From contig QXVZ01029993.1 in the NCBI GenBank assembly GCA_008931825.1, positions 30,973 through 94,972 of the forward strand: 64,000 nt of DNA, in the 5' to 3' direction. The notes beneath the pieces are model-generated. The model was not told the DNA's origin. It did no database searches and was given only the letters and a program-made list of their open reading frames with translations. This document shows, piece after piece, positions 42,945 to 55,997 of this stretch; position 1 is the first letter of the stretch, and the number at the start of each line of letters is the position of its first letter. The DNA comes from Phallusia fumigata. Taxonomy: Eukaryota > Chordata > Ascidiacea > Phlebobranchia > Ascidiidae. The position numbers and the translations under genes are program-made.

Positions 42945-45900
42945 TCATTTTTTATCCATTGCCACAGAGAAGTTGACATGTCCCTTATGTTGCGAGTAGC
43001 ACGCGCCATTGTAGTCAGGTGGTGACGCCTTCTCTCGACGGCTGTGTAAAATATGTTGTTTTTTAATTTTCTGTGCACTTTATGCCACACAACTAACTTA
43101 CGCAAAGGCTTCGATAACTCGAGTAAAATGCTTTTGGTTTTGGAAGTGGAATGCAATTAGAACCAAGAGCATTAAAACAAACACAATGGATCCTGTAATA
43201 GCTGCGAGGCTAACCGCCTTTGCTTCCGACACTGTGTTTTTATCATCAGTGCAGGGTTCAAATATTGGCTGACGATCGCCGTCGTTGTTAACACTTCGCA
43301 TCAACATCATTGAACTGGGAGGTCTAATGACTCTCTGGTCTGTTATTTTACTCCCCTTAGTTGCTGCCCAGCTGGTCATGTCTACATAAAAAACATAATA
43401 ATAAATTCCTGTCGCCTTTGTTGGTCGAACGTCTGTTTTTTACCGGTGACTTCGACAGAGATCATGAGCGAGTTGTGCTTGACGAAATGTCTGGTGCCAA
43501 CAATGTCGCTTACTTTCATAAATTTGCTGTATCCATATCCACTGTTGCGAGCCTAAATACTTTGTGTCTAAACTGACCACATAACACACTTTAAGTAATA
43601 CCTACCGAGGTCGGTTGGTCCCACGATCCAGCATCAGGGCCGGTCATGTAATTGCTGAACTGATTCATTCGGGTAAGAGCGTCGGCTCCTTGATCGACCA
43701 CTGACATTTTAACAAATCGATTGTAGAATGGCCATTTCAATTTATCATCGTTAACACCCATAGCAACATAATAATACATAGCCATGTATTCGCCGTTAGA
43801 ACTTGATGATCCAACCGGGTAGACCTAGTGTTAAAAGTTGTTAAAATTTGTATGTATACGTTAGCGATTTAACTTTGACTATTTACCTTTATTTGATAAG
43901 CATATCCGTCATCAGTGTACATTACAGGGCTGTACAAGTAATCACCGGGCGAGGAGCTGGCAATTAACTCTGCATAGTTGTTGACAACAAAATAACCAGT
44001 TTCACAGGGTTTGTCCAAGACAGTGATGTCATCGACCGCTATCACATCAAGGGTCTGACCTCCTAAAGCCAGTAAATAGGTAATGGAATAAACGGCACCA
44101 AGTAAGTTTGATAATACACACCTGACTTGGCAACAAACACAAGCTTGTATTCTGCTGGTGCCGAAATAGTAAGACGTTCAACATTCCAGTAAGTTTCGTG
44201 GTCCCCAGAAAGTGTTGTTACCGATGACCCCAGTTCTAATATTTCTCCAGTTGATGTGTCAATTTTTGCAACGTGCACGCTAAAAATTAATCACCTCAAT
44301 CATCTCCAATGGTTGTGATGCCAAACCCAATGGACTTATTGCTTTTAAAACGTAGAACACAGAATGATTGTGTCCATTACCTTAATGATGCCAAACTGTT
44401 GGTCGCTAGATCCATATAGTACGAAAACTCAAGACACTGTTGGGGCACATTAGATTTTAAGCGCATTGTCTGCATATTTGCAACTCCATTCATGCTTGCA
44501 TTACTGTCAAAAAGCATGTAACTTCCTAGACATACAAAAAAATAATTTAATCAAACTTTTGAAAATTACTGGAAGGAAAATTGCACACTCAAAAAGGTTC
44601 CAACATACCGGATCCGGTTGTTCCGCTGGTTCCATCTGTGTCTGGAACAAATGGGGATACCGTAATAGCGGGTGCTTCACCAATGGTAAACCTGTAAATA
44701 TTTTAATATTTGGTGTGAATTTTGAGTAAAAAGTTTACTCCCGTAGCAGACTATTGTATCTGGCGACGTCACAAACCTCCAACGTTTTTTTGTATACGAC
44801 AACAAAAATAAAAGCTGTCCTTGAAAATACTATGTGAAGGTATAAGAATAATCGTACTCACCTCACCCAGTCAGCATCGTCAGTGGTGTTTTGTACATAG
44901 CCGCAAACAGGTTCGTCCTCAAAATTGCAGCTGTATGATACCCTCAAGGGCTCCGCTACATTATAAGCAAAATAAATTAACAAACCCAAATTTAAGCCTT
45001 AGAGTAAAAACGAGACCTACTGCACTGATACATGCGACTAATTTTTGTCACGTCTCCAACACTAAACGTTCTGCGCTGACCGATGACGTCTTGAAATGCG
45101 GGGTCTTTTGTAACAATGGTTGGCTCACCATTTGACCTGTATAAAAGCTTTTTAAGCAAAATAAAACAATGCAGGATCCCGCATCGACCTACGAGAACGA
45201 CGTGTCACTGTAGTGCATTACGGAATTGTAGTCGTATGGTACTCGTCTGTCATCAACCACGTCGTAACTGTACGAATTGAAATTATGTTCCTTTCCTAAA
45301 ACAGAAATAAACCGAACACATAGTTTGTCAAAATGTACCACACAGCAGAAAACTTGTTTGTGCAAACACGGTAAATAAGCTTGACATAATAGGCCTACCA
45401 CCAGGGCCAAGCTGCGGTTGCCAGACGCAAACAATTACCTAAATAATATTAAATAGAATCTTTTCACTACAAGCTTACCTGCATCAACATTGTCCAGTTC
45501 AATCGTAACATAGTCATTTCGGTCTGTCCGGGATTGTTCGTGATAAATCCCAAGGGCGTGCATAATTTCGTGTTGTACTACAGACATTTTTTCACATCCG
45601 TTGCCAATCGATATAGTTTGCGGTCCACCAACTTGACCAACGCTTGAGTAGCACCTGGTAATTGTTTTGAAGGAATGCTTTGAACTGCATTGTTGGATGT
45701 GTAGCCTACTTTGCATTGCGTGTGAAATATGTCAAGTTAATTGTTATATGCAGCGTTTTACTTTCTTGGGTTGGGCAAAAAGACTTACCCACTTAAGGCA
45801 TCGAAATAAATGTAGTTTGTTTCAGTCGTCCTGTCCACAAAACTTAAGCAAGTTCGCATTTCATATTCTCGACGTGCTTCCTCAATTGTTGCTATTGCCT

Positions 45901-46473
45901 ACACAAGGAATAAAAGTGCCGATTGAGGTTAGTTAAACAAAAATAAGTAACTCCTACCTCTAAGTTAAGTTCTGGTGCATAGGTAACCGGTATGGATTTC
46001 GTGTCCCAATGTCTTCCCTCGTCCACCAACGTGTTGTAATTACTAACAGACACAATATCGCCATCGCGGAGACTGTCATCTGTGTTATATGATATAAGTT
46101 TCGTGTAGTGGGTATCGTAACTAAAGGACGACAATTGTAACACATATGCCTACCAGTGTTTATTTCAAATACATCTCTATCTTGGGGAGCATCAATAACA
46201 TCAAGATCATCCTGTTCTCCGACAAAGAGTTCTATGAAGAAATTTTTAATTAACTTGAGAAGGGGTTTGTCTGCTTAAAAAAAATGTGTTTACCACTTTT
46301 GGTGGAAACTCCACCTTTTCCTTTGACTTGAAAATGCTGTGGTGTAAGCTTGGCCTGAACACAAAATCTTAATTATTTTTAAAATTGATTGCTGTTTGCA
46401 GTTAGACAAAAAGCCATACCTGCACCAAAATCAAACTGGCCAACACGAAGCAGGCGACAAGCAAGATCTTCAT
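42945..46473 (-). CDS. Meprin-like membrane metalloprotease (astacin-MAM-MATH-TM), 726 aa
   Basis: Zinc endopeptidase of the astacin family, type I membrane protein. Seventeen exons: 46420-46473, 46294-46354, 46154-46231, 45958-46079, 45789-45898, 45479-45654, 45193-45295, 45021-45136, 44862-44955, 44609-44691, 44381-44525, 44122-44279, 43887-44062, 43606-43824, 43444-43552, 43102-43381, 42945-43041 (2181 nt). Signal peptide 1-18; propeptide with an RDGD candidate aspartate switch. The active site HEIMHALGIYHE is at 170-181, followed by the family Arg/Asp motif SRTDRND. The Met-turn SVMHY is at 225-229. MAM domain about 280-455 (CNFEDEPVCGYV, CLEFSYYM, IAVDDI). MATH domain about 460-600. TM 658-679, then a short tail. 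This is meprin domain order, but no EGF module is seen between MATH and TM. A TATA-like box lies upstream. Confidence 0.9.
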
Positions 46474-46704
46474 GACACTTTTCTAGCTTTATGAAGCAAA
46501 ATAAAAGCAACAATTCTACTTCTAAAAATTGAAAGAGCGCGCTTAACGATTCAGTGATACCCTGCCACAACAGTTACTGTAATTTCGTTTTAATAGTCAA
46601 TACAACCTGGAAGTTTTTTTTAACATATAAAGGTTTTTGAGCTGTTGCACTCATATGTACAAACTTGGCTGTGAAATCCGCTGCCTAATATAGGCGCATA
46701 CCGA

Positions 46705-46713
46705 CTTTATATA
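46705..46713 (-). promoter_or_regulatory. TATA-like box of the meprin-like gene
   Basis: TATATAAAG on the minus strand, about 230 bp upstream of the ATG at 46473, in a non-repetitive stretch. The distance allows a 5'UTR of about 200 nt. Confidence 0.35.
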
Positions 46714-48069
46714 CGCCACAGTTGTGGCTATTAATTAACTTGATTGTCGTCAACGGTTTTCTTAGAAATAATCACATGACAAAGGACAGTGGCCTAATTA
46801 AAAAACATTCAGATCAAAGTCGAAAATCTCGTATGTATTTTATTGCTAGCGAACGCAAAGTTACCACAAACAAAATATTTGTTGATCGATAATCTACTCT
46901 GAAGTGTTTGTCAAAACGAACAAAGTCCATAGCAACGTTGCCGTCCTTGCACGTTGCATAGTTAAAACCGTTTTTCAGTGTCCTATCTGCATTAGCAACT
47001 TTTATACCGCAAGGCGTTAGGATAAGAACCTGTAAAAATGGGGTCTACCTGCAATAAAAACCTAAACGAGCGAATCTATTCACAACACTCTATTGGCCGT
47101 CAAACTAGCTGGTTCTAAAGATAAAATGCAATATTTTTCCACGATGGAACTATGGCAAGCATAGCCACTAAAAAGGCAATTTAAAGAGCAATAGCGTATG
47201 TTAATTAACCATACAAATTTGTGCGTTATATTTCAATATATTTTTATCTTTTGTAATTTTTCGTCGTACAATGGCAGGGTCTTGAAATCAAAAAGTAAAG
47301 AACAGCACAAACAAAGCGTGTAATTGTTAGTAAAAAAATGCATTGAGTAAGCAGGCAGGGCGGTATCAAACCTTCAGGGAGTCAGGGCAAAAACAGGGGG
47401 CCTTTTCGACCGACGTGTATGACGAGGCAAAGCAAATTGTTGTTGTTTTTAGAACATCAGCGACGATTTCACAAAAATCCAAAAAAATTTAAGGTGGTAA
47501 AAAAAAATCATTTTTGCCTTTCGGTGAGGCCCAGGGCATTTGCTCCTAATCCTATCCTTGATCCGGCCCTGCAAGTTAGTATAAATCAGCACTACAAAAG
47601 CAAGAACAGATTGCCACTACAAAAAAGCACAAGTCGAAATGTTGTGTAACAAAAATACTAAGCGGTAGTTTCATTATTATTTGTTTGATCGATATCATTC
47701 AACAATTCCTTGCTCTCCTCCATGGCAGTACTGTCAGTACTTCCTCTTTTCTCTATTCTGTAACAAATGCAACATGCTAAAAAGTATTTGCACAAATGCA
47801 GTAAACTACATTGTCGATGTTTCTAAGGTAACAACACCTCAACATCTCCTTCACATTTTTTAACAACCTGCTTTATCTGGATTGGACATAGATTCATGGT
47901 AATATGACCTCTAAAGCGGATAACCATATAGATGCCGAACCTATTTTTTTTACATTTAACCACGTAAATGAACACAACTTTAAAAAGCAGTTTTACCTCA
48001 ACACAAGTTACAAGCTATCGTAACAAAATGCAACGGTTCATTACCAGGCATGTCTGAACAAACGATTTA

Positions 48070-50469
48070 ACTAGAAGGGTGGATTTCACTTTATTGCCAT
48101 TCCATATACACTATCACTCGATTTATGAAGGATATATAATCAATACATTATTTTACATTGGGTCACATATTTACCTAAGCTTTTTACGGCATGAACGTTC
48201 CTGCAGGCAGAATATGTATCAATACCCATGTATACATGTCAAATTGAATCAGAAGAAAACATAATGACACACCACTGTGGCCCAATCTACAAACCTTACA
48301 GGCCTAGCACATCAACTTTTGGGGCTTTAGGGGTAAACACAGCATTTGATGTACCACAATGGCATGTTTTACAAACTGTGTAAATTTTAACCAATTTGGA
48401 CAAAAACATTTCATGTCCAAAGAGCGTAAACAAAGTGCATGGGATATTTCGCCCTTTTGGGGCTATGGGGTTAATCGGAATGGGATGAAACACCATCATG
48501 ATCATATCTATGATCTGTGAAAGTTGTTAATGGATAAAAGTGCATGTACAAGCTGCATGTTAAAAAAACAAGTGTATAAACTAGTGATGTACCGAAGCTT
48601 CGGTTTGCCAAATTTATTCGGCTGAATCAGCGATTTGAAGATTCGGTATCGGCCGAATAATTTGTTGCGATTCGGCCGAAACCGAGCTTTAACGCACACA
48701 AAAAATAACGTTATGGAACACCAACAATAGTGTCCAGGCGTCATTGATAGTTGCTTTTACTTAAAATGAGGTTATCTTTAAGGCACAAAACGTGTCTTTC
48801 CGCCTACGTACCACACAATCTTTCAAACTACGCTATAACTAACAAGTCTAACAACGAAGGATTTATGAATATTTCGTTTCGTAACAATAAAACTGTTGTA
48901 CATGGTGTTTTTGTAATCCTGCTGTTCACGGCAAGTTAAAGTAGATGTCTGTCACAGATAGAGCAATTATTGTTTTATTTATTGCGTTAACTAGCATTCA
49001 GTAAAGCAATATCGTTTTGTTCACTCCCGGCAAAAGATTGGTAGCTCATTTGGAGACTAGCAATGACGGCCGCGGCAACCTTTAAACCCACAGAACAAGA
49101 TAATAATACGACACAACATCCTGTTGCAGCACCACTGTTTGCCTAGCAGCAAAGTCTTAGGGGGCCCCTGACTGATTCCACCAACGTTCCCCCCCCCAGT
49201 CTTGATTCTCCTTTTGCGCCAAACTCACCCTCCGATGTGAGCCCCCGCCACATACCGCCTTATAATTACGGTGTAGCTGCAGCACGTACAATCTTGATCC
49301 ACCAATAGTGCCCTTCAATTTTTTGCGCTTAATAACGTTTTTTTTACGTTGCGCAGATATTTCCGGCTTGGTGATTGTTTTAGTGCAATTGTGTCGCTAC
49401 GATTTCTTTTACCAAGCGAAATAAACTCTACTCAACTCAAAGTCATGTGATTATGTCAAAAGCGTGGCGTACGGGTTTGCGTGACGTCACAAATGATTCG
49501 GTTGATTCGACTATAAAATGAATGAGTGAATTGCTGTGCCGCACTGTTTTCTACATTGCCAAATAGCAAACATATAAAGGTCACCACTGCCTAATTTAAT
49601 CAGCGAAACGCCTGCCTGGCCGAACCGAATAAACGCCCGTTTATGTGTGAAGCAGTAGCCTGTTACCAACGCTGAGTGTTGTGGCCTTGTGTTATAAACT
49701 CGTCAATCGCCCCGCGTCGTATGCGCAAAACAGTCATCGTTCAAACCTGTATTTTCAGCTGTAAGGGTAAATACTTGACTGATCATGCTAAAATTTTTAA
49801 CAACCAATGAGAAGCACCCTACATGTGTATATTTTAAATTTCAATACGTTTTGATTAAGGGCATGTAAACAAAACACTGAATATTTGGGTTAAAAAGGTA
49901 AAAAATAGGTGAATCGAAACTAAAGTTACAAAATACTTTGCATTGCATCAACTATCAAAAAAGGAAGATTCTAGGTGACTTACTTTGTTAAATATTGCAG
50001 TTTTAAAAATTTCACATTTTGGGGGCCTGTGGGTAAACCGATGGGTGAACTGGGGTAAAAAGTTGTCACTTCACAACTTTAGATACCCATCTATCATGTG
50101 TGAGTTTTTAAACAAATTTGAACAACTCTTTGTTGACCAAAACGTGGGAAAACTCATGTAAACAAAAAACTAAACATTTGGGTTTAAAAAGAAAAAAAAT
50201 GGGTAAATCCAAACTAAAGCCTAAAAATCATTTAAAATACTTTACATTGTATCAACCATTAAATCAAGAAACTTCTAGGTGACTTACTTTGTTAAATATT
50301 ACAGTTTCACATTTTGGGGACCTGTGGGTAAACTGGGGTAAAAAGTTGTCGGGGGGCAACTTCAGATACCCATCTATCATATGTAAAAATTTGCCCAAAC
50401 GTGGGAGCAAACTCAGACAGAAAAGAGTAAAAACAATATGTGTCCCCTTCATGGAAGGGGGCCCATAAT
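48070..50469 (-). repeat. Reversed HP material (tail, internal blocks, head)
   Basis: Tail CTAGAAGGGTGGATTTCAC at 48072; reversed units near 48300-48480; the GCGAAACGCCTGCCTGGCC block and GTAGCCTGTTACCAACGCTGAG near 49600-49680; reversed head GTGTCCCCTTCATGGAAGGGGGCCCATA at 50441-50468. Interrupted by other sequence at about 48580-49540. Possibly more than one copy. Confidence 0.55.
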
Positions 50470-50510
50470 AAAACTTGCAACAACCAAACCTTTCTTAAAT
50501 TTATGAACAC

Positions 50511-53048
50511 TTACCCCAACCGTTCACTGCGCTTTCCCTTTGACGAAGCGAGCCATTGCAATAACATGTATGTGACTGTGCACATTGTTGTACAACCTGC
50601 CGTAAAGTACATCAAAGTCATTGGGTTTTTCTCAACAAATTTCCCTACAACAAGTGGACAGATCATTTCTCCGAGAGCTGCACCGACTACCAATGTACTT
50701 GCAGCCCTAAAACAAAGAAACATAATGTAATAGCTTTATATTAGTAAAGTTAAAAAGTGTCGGGCAGATGGTAGTCAAATCCTTACCAGGGCATTTTATT
50801 TACAGTAGGGGGGGAACTGCACACTCCATCCTATTAAGGACATATACTACCATCAGGTTTAACTAGAGCAGTAGTTCCCGACCTTTTTCTGATCGTGTTA
50901 TGTTCTGTCACCAAGCAATTGCTAATTGGTAGCTATGTAAAATGGGTGTAGTCATAAATTTAACAACAATACCCTTTGACAGACCAAATATAAGCTTACA
51001 AGCTACTGTAGTGTAAAAAAATTTACTGTAATAGGAGCAAAGTTATTGTTAAGCATGATCTTTTTTTCAGTGTGATGTACCAACATATCTTAGTTACAAC
51101 CCTCAATCACAACTTGATTTTAACACTAAATGACTTGTTTTATGCATGAAGCAGTAGTTTCGGCAAAAAGAAAACTTATGGCAAGAAATAATGTTTATTA
51201 ATACCCAGACTATCAGTAAATGTCTGTGTCTAACAAGGATAAGTTACACATACATTGGTTTACCCAGCAAGTACTGTTTGGTGTTAAAATTATCAACTAC
51301 AGAATTTTTTGTACACTTTATACCAATTGTAAACATAGTATGCATTATAAACTAAAACAAATATGCCTTGTAAAATTTATACTTTTACCTTCCATTTATA
51401 GTGATGTACTGTTCTGCCCAAGAAATTCCTGTTGGAAAAGTGCTTGCTATAGAAAGACCAAAAAACGCAACACCAACCCAAAGTAAGAAAATAGCGGAAG
51501 TTGAGTATAATGGGTAGCACAATAACAATATAGTTGACAAAATAGTCCCAAATATATCACATTTTAGCAAACCTAAAACAGAGTTGACAAAAATCAGGAT
51601 TGTAGGCTTTGAAAAATGTAGTTCAAATGGCATGTAAACATACTGTTTGGTGACAAAAATCGTGTGACAAAAATAGAAACAAATCGTCCAAATGCAAACC
51701 AGCCCCAAAAAACAGAATTTAGGGCAGTTCCTTGATCTTTAGTAAATTTGGTTGCACCAGCAGTTGCAAATGTAAAAATATACAGTCCAAATGCCACTTC
51801 CATTCCCACATAGACCATGAAAAAGATAAACAGTAATCCAAGGATAGTCCATCTTAAAAAAAAACCTTTAAAGGTTTTTGCAAAGGTTTTTCTTTTAATT
51901 GCAGAAATTAAACAAAATTTTTATTTGTTTTGAAGTACCCCAGAGAAATCCAATACATATTAAAAACAAATAAAAACCTGAATGCTTTGCCCTCTTTCTT
52001 TATAGTATTTTGTTGGTTTGAGACCATTTTAGCAGCCTTAGTGCATGTTAGTCCAAGGAAGGACAGAGAAACAAGACATGCAAATACTGCTGCAATTGTG
52101 TAGGCCCAGTAGACATTTGAAACTTGTGGTTCAACAGTTGTAGAAACATTGCTTTTAATTGAGCTATTGCTTAGATCAAGTATAAATGGTTGTGCAATTA
52201 GAGGAGCAGTTGTGGCTCCCAATGCAAATGAAAAGTGCAACATTTGCATGAACGGTTCAGATTTTTTTTCACCCCAAATTCTTAAGCACATAACATTTCC
52301 ACCTGCAAACAAGAAACACAGGACACAGACTTGAAGAGTAAACAAGAAATACTAATAAATTATTACTAGGCATGTACAAAAAGTTGTAACCCACCAGTGT
52401 CTAAGAACCCCATCGATACTCCAATTGATGACATCACAAAACCAAGTGGTACTGCTTCAACCCAAGGAACCAAAGCCAAACCGATTGATGACACAAAAAG
52501 AGATAGAAAAATCATTATTTGCTGGTTCACTTTGCTGTAAATGTTAGTTGATTTTTTATGAACAAAAATGTACTACATGACTTGAAGCTTTGTACATAAA
52601 ATACTTTTTCAGTTTTATTAGTTGTAGCATGAGTTGAGTCTAGTTCAACCTTTTTCACAAACTCATCGTACACTTTCAACGTAGGCAAGTTTCAAACAGT
52701 AAGTAACACTTAATTATCAATCATTTTAACTAGTTTATACATCAAAACAAACCCTTACTTTAGAATCAATCCACTCAAAATCGACCCAAATAGATATCCA
52801 ACTGCTCGAGCAGGAAGAATAAACGATATGCCCTCTATGGTAGTATTGATGTTGTGTGCCAATGTCGGTAACGTTGGTCCAGGTAATGCAATAGCAACCC
52901 CCTACATCAGTATAAAAATTACCACATGACTAACAATTTCCACACAAGAATACGTCACCAGGGCTAAAAATCCTAAACAGAGGCACGTTGTTTTTGCATA
53001 CTGCAATGTTTTTTGCTGGCTGGATTTCCTATTCAAGTTGCTGTTCAT
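50511..53048 (-). CDS. MFSD4B: Major facilitator transporter of the MFSD4B / NAGLT1 type, 436 aa
   Basis: Polytopic membrane transporter; the family includes sodium-dependent glucose transporter 1. Exons: 52935-53048, 52759-52901, 52395-52534, 51978-52302, 51644-51852, 51389-51572, 50511-50706 (1311 nt). Family marks: ALPGPTLPTLA in TM1-2, GFLDTGGNVMCLRIWG, PFMQMLHFSFALGATTAPLIA, FGRFVSIFVTRFLSPN, FGLSIASTFPTGISWAEQY and GALGE-like VVGAALGEMICPLVVGKF near the end. Asn-rich lumenal loop (LSNSSIKSNVSTT) with likely N-glycans. The first donor (GTTAGT) is weak, and the last intron before 51572 is about 71 nt. The stop is only 42 bp from a reversed HP head, so the 3'UTR runs into repeat. EXOSC3 ends 290 bp upstream on the same strand. 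Confidence 0.85.
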
Positions 53049-53299
53049 GATGCTTTGGTTGTTTCTTGTTTCACAAACAATACCCTTTTATGTCAATTGT
53101 CAATGTATATTAAAACGATTCTACAAAATATTCAGCATGTTACATTAGATCAAAAAATGGCTTGGAAATATATCACACATAAGAGTTTTTATAGAATTGT
53201 ACTGATTATTGCAAATATTTTTGTACTTTGTATGGGAGACAAAAAAGTATATGGACATGAAGTATTTCGCACGACATCATTATTCCACCTTAACAATGG

Positions 53300-53305
53300 T
53301 TTAAT
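53300..53305 (-). terminator. Candidate poly(A) signal ATTAAA of EXOSC3
   Basis: The hexamer on the minus strand lies 34 nt after the EXOSC3 stop and before the MFSD4B start, arguing for separate 3' end formation even if the two genes were co-transcribed. Confidence 0.35.
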
Positions 53306-53338
53306 AATTGCATTTCATAAAATCAAAACAGTTTTTTT

Positions 53339-55993
53339 TTAAACAAACATTCCTTCTAAAACACTTAATATTTGTTCATTTGACAAATATTCAGATTCAA
53401 TGATCAATTTTATGAGTGTTATTGTCTGAGCTGAAGATTTGCAAAACAGTGCAACTCTTCCATTCAAACCAACAATTATTTCGAATGCCAGTCTTGAACC
53501 CAATTCTGGCAAAAGTATGCAGTCTGGTGATAACAATTTTCTTGCAAGATTTGAAGAAGTTTGAAACAACATTCCATTCCTTTCATTGATATGGCCTATT
53601 CCATGAGATTTTCCTTTCACATCCACACAAGTTATTTCTGGTTCCATATGTTTGTTAGCAATAGTAAGTTTTCCAAACACAACATCTCCAGGAGAAAGGT
53701 TTGGTCGGTTCCTTTTTGATGCTCCCTCAAATGAAAGACAGTTAAGAAGGGCCTGTATACACAATTGACTGGTAATAACCAATTAAAACACTTCACGCAT
53801 TTAAGTTTTTACACATAAAATGGATAGTAAATACCAAAACTAGTAGTAGGTAAAACAGTGGCTTTCACCATATTGCCATTCCATACACACTATTACCCAA
53901 TAAGAAAGGATACATATACGTTTACTACATTATTTTACATCGGGTCCCACAGTAAACAAAGATTTTTATGACATGATGGTTTCTGCAGGAACACATGGGT
54001 CCCCACAAATACAAGAGGATTACGCATCAATTTATACACATGTTAAAATAGTAGCAGAAGTTTCAAATAAGTTTCATAAAATCTACAAACCTTATAAACT
54101 TTGGGGTAAACACAGCAGTGTACTATAATGGCATGGACTCCAAACTGTTTAAATTTCATCCAGTTTTGACAGAGTTTTAAAATTTGACCTATTTTAGTGG
54201 TCTAACAGGGTAATTGTTGGGGCTATGTCTTCAAATTAATAATTCGATACACCATAATGGCATGTTCTACAAAATGTGTAAATTTCATCCAATTTCAACA
54301 TTGTTTAATAATTTGACCCATTTTAGGGGGCTAGCGGGGTAACTCATGGGGCTATACGATCAAACAAAGAAATCGATACACCACAAAGGCATCTTCTACA
54401 AACTGTGTAAATTTCATCCAATTTAAACATTGTTTAATAATTTATTCCATTTTAGGGGGCTAGCAGAGTAACTGCTGGGGTTATGGGGTCAAACAAAAAA
54501 TGATGCACCACAATGGCATGTTTTACAAACTGTGTAAATTCCATCCAATTTGAACATTGTTTCATAATTTGACCCAGTTTAGGGGGCTAGCAGGGTAACC
54601 ACTGGAGCTTTGGCATCAAAATATTAATCTGATGTACCACAATGGCATGTTTTGCTAAATGTAAATTTCATCCAATTCGAACATTGTTTAATAATTTAAC
54701 CCATTTTTAGGGGGCTAATTGGGTAACTGCTTGAGCTATGGGGTCAAACAGGAAAATCAATGCACCACAATGGCATGTTCTACAAACTGTGTAATTTTCA
54801 ACAAAATTTGGACATCATTTAATAATTTAATCCATTTTAGGGGGTTGGCGGGGTAACCACTGGGTCTTTGGGGTTAACCAAATTTAATGATGCATCACCA
54901 TGACCATATTTTCCCCAAAAGTGCATAGTGCAGGGAATATTTCTCCATTTCAGGGTCTAGTGGGGTAACTGTAGGGGCTATGGCATTGGGTTAATCGAAA
55001 CGGCTAACACACCGACAATATTATATCTACCAGCTGTGAAAGTTTCATCCAAATGCATCAAACATTTCATGTCAAAAGTGCATAAACAAGCTGCAGGTGG
55101 AGAAAAAAGAAAAAAAACAGAGTGAAAACAATGTGTCCCCTTCAGGGAAATTTCATCTATATAAAACAGCTGGGGCCTGTAGGTGTCGATTCCTGAGGGG
55201 GTGGCCACCCCACAGGAAATTTCTAGGGTGGCATCCATTATACAATGCCTACTCCTCCACCCCAGAATTTTCCTGGATTCGTTATTATATTCTTGCTGTG
55301 AAAACGTATGTTGCTTGCATTAATTTTTAAAGACTTGTTTGCACCAGACACGTGAAACAACACAGGAGAAAGTCCCATTTTGCACGTCTCTTGTGCTATA
55401 TGCACTGATAATATCAGTGATAACAGAGAGTATAATGACACTATGAACAAACAGGCGCACGTTGTGTAATTTGTTATTCCACACAAAAAGATTTGCTAAA
55501 AAATCAACGTCAATGCTGGGGCCATAGGGTAAAACAAAGCAATCAATGCACTACAGTGACATGTTCTACAATTTTTTTAAAATTGAGACATTGTTTAATA
55601 ATTTGACCATTTTGGGGGGTCTATAAGTATGTTCACATTAGAATATCAACTCCTATTCACCATAATGGGAAAGAGAACCTATAAATACTCTGTACCAACC
55701 TGGTTGCTTGATCCAATGTCAACTTTATAATAATCACCCTGTTTGCTACTGACCACTCCAATTACATTTTCACCTTTGCATGGAACATATCTTTTTTGGT
55801 GGCAATCAATCCAAAATGTATTGGGTGGACTAAAACGCAAAGTCCCAGATTTTGAAACAATAACATCAGTATTGTTTTCGTTTAAAAGACCTGGTCCCAG
55901 CCGCACAGTTTCACCATGACAAAGTGAATGTATTTTTGAGTTGACAACATCTCCTGGCAAATAAACATGGTCTCCAACACTATTGAGCAGCAT
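53339..55993 (-). CDS. EXOSC3: RNA exosome component 3 (RRP40) homolog, 235 aa
   Basis: S1/KH cap subunit of the RNA exosome, which degrades and processes RNA in nucleus and cytoplasm. Exons: 55700-55993 (98 codons) and 53339-53752. Exon 1 holds the N-terminal domain and start of the S1 domain (WIDCHQKRYVPCKGENVIGVV, GDYYKVDIG). Exon 2 continues with LSFEGASKRNRPNLSPGDVVFG, ANKHMEPEITCVD and KH-like LLSPDCILLPELGSRLAFEI (the GLNGRV stretch follows). The vertebrate protein is about 275 aa; the difference is a shorter N terminus. The start chosen is the ATG two bases after a strong acceptor (TTTTTTTGTGTCAG). That suggests trans-splicing or a 5'UTR intron. The long intron holds an HP array. Confidence 0.92.
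53855..55160 (-). repeat. Reversed HP copy with a long array of about 128-bp units
   Basis: Tail reads ACTAGTAGTAGGTAAAACAGTGGC at left. Then six to seven tandem units follow, each with GGCATGTTCTACAAACTGTG and AGGGGGCTAGCGGGGTAAC. Start points at about 54132, 54261, 54390, 54517, 54647 and 54774 give a period of 127-130 bp. Ends with the reversed head near 55125-55150. Lies in the EXOSC3 intron. Confidence 0.75.
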
Positions 55994-55997
55994 GTCT

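Larger units (their letters stand above)
46474..50469. other. Repeat-rich intergenic interval
   Basis: No gene recognised over about 4 kb. The left part (46.5-48.0 kb) is unique AT-rich sequence including the meprin-like promoter. From about 48070 to 50469 it is mostly reversed HP material. A stretch at about 48583-48700 rich in ATTCGGC repeats and starting TAGTGATGTACCGAAGCTTCGG looks like a hAT-type end. ORFs here are short and unsupported. Confidence 0.5.

Noticed and set aside
42920-43041. Alternative reading of the protease's last exon (ending in ARSKV)
   Set aside because: The frame fixed by the preceding exon's phase gives the tail ending MDKK at 42945; the other frame needs an acceptor with the wrong phase.
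53855-55160. Regularly spaced repeats that might suggest a CRISPR array
   Set aside because: Units of about 128 bp diverge along their whole length with no conserved short repeat and unique spacers, and the genome is eukaryotic.
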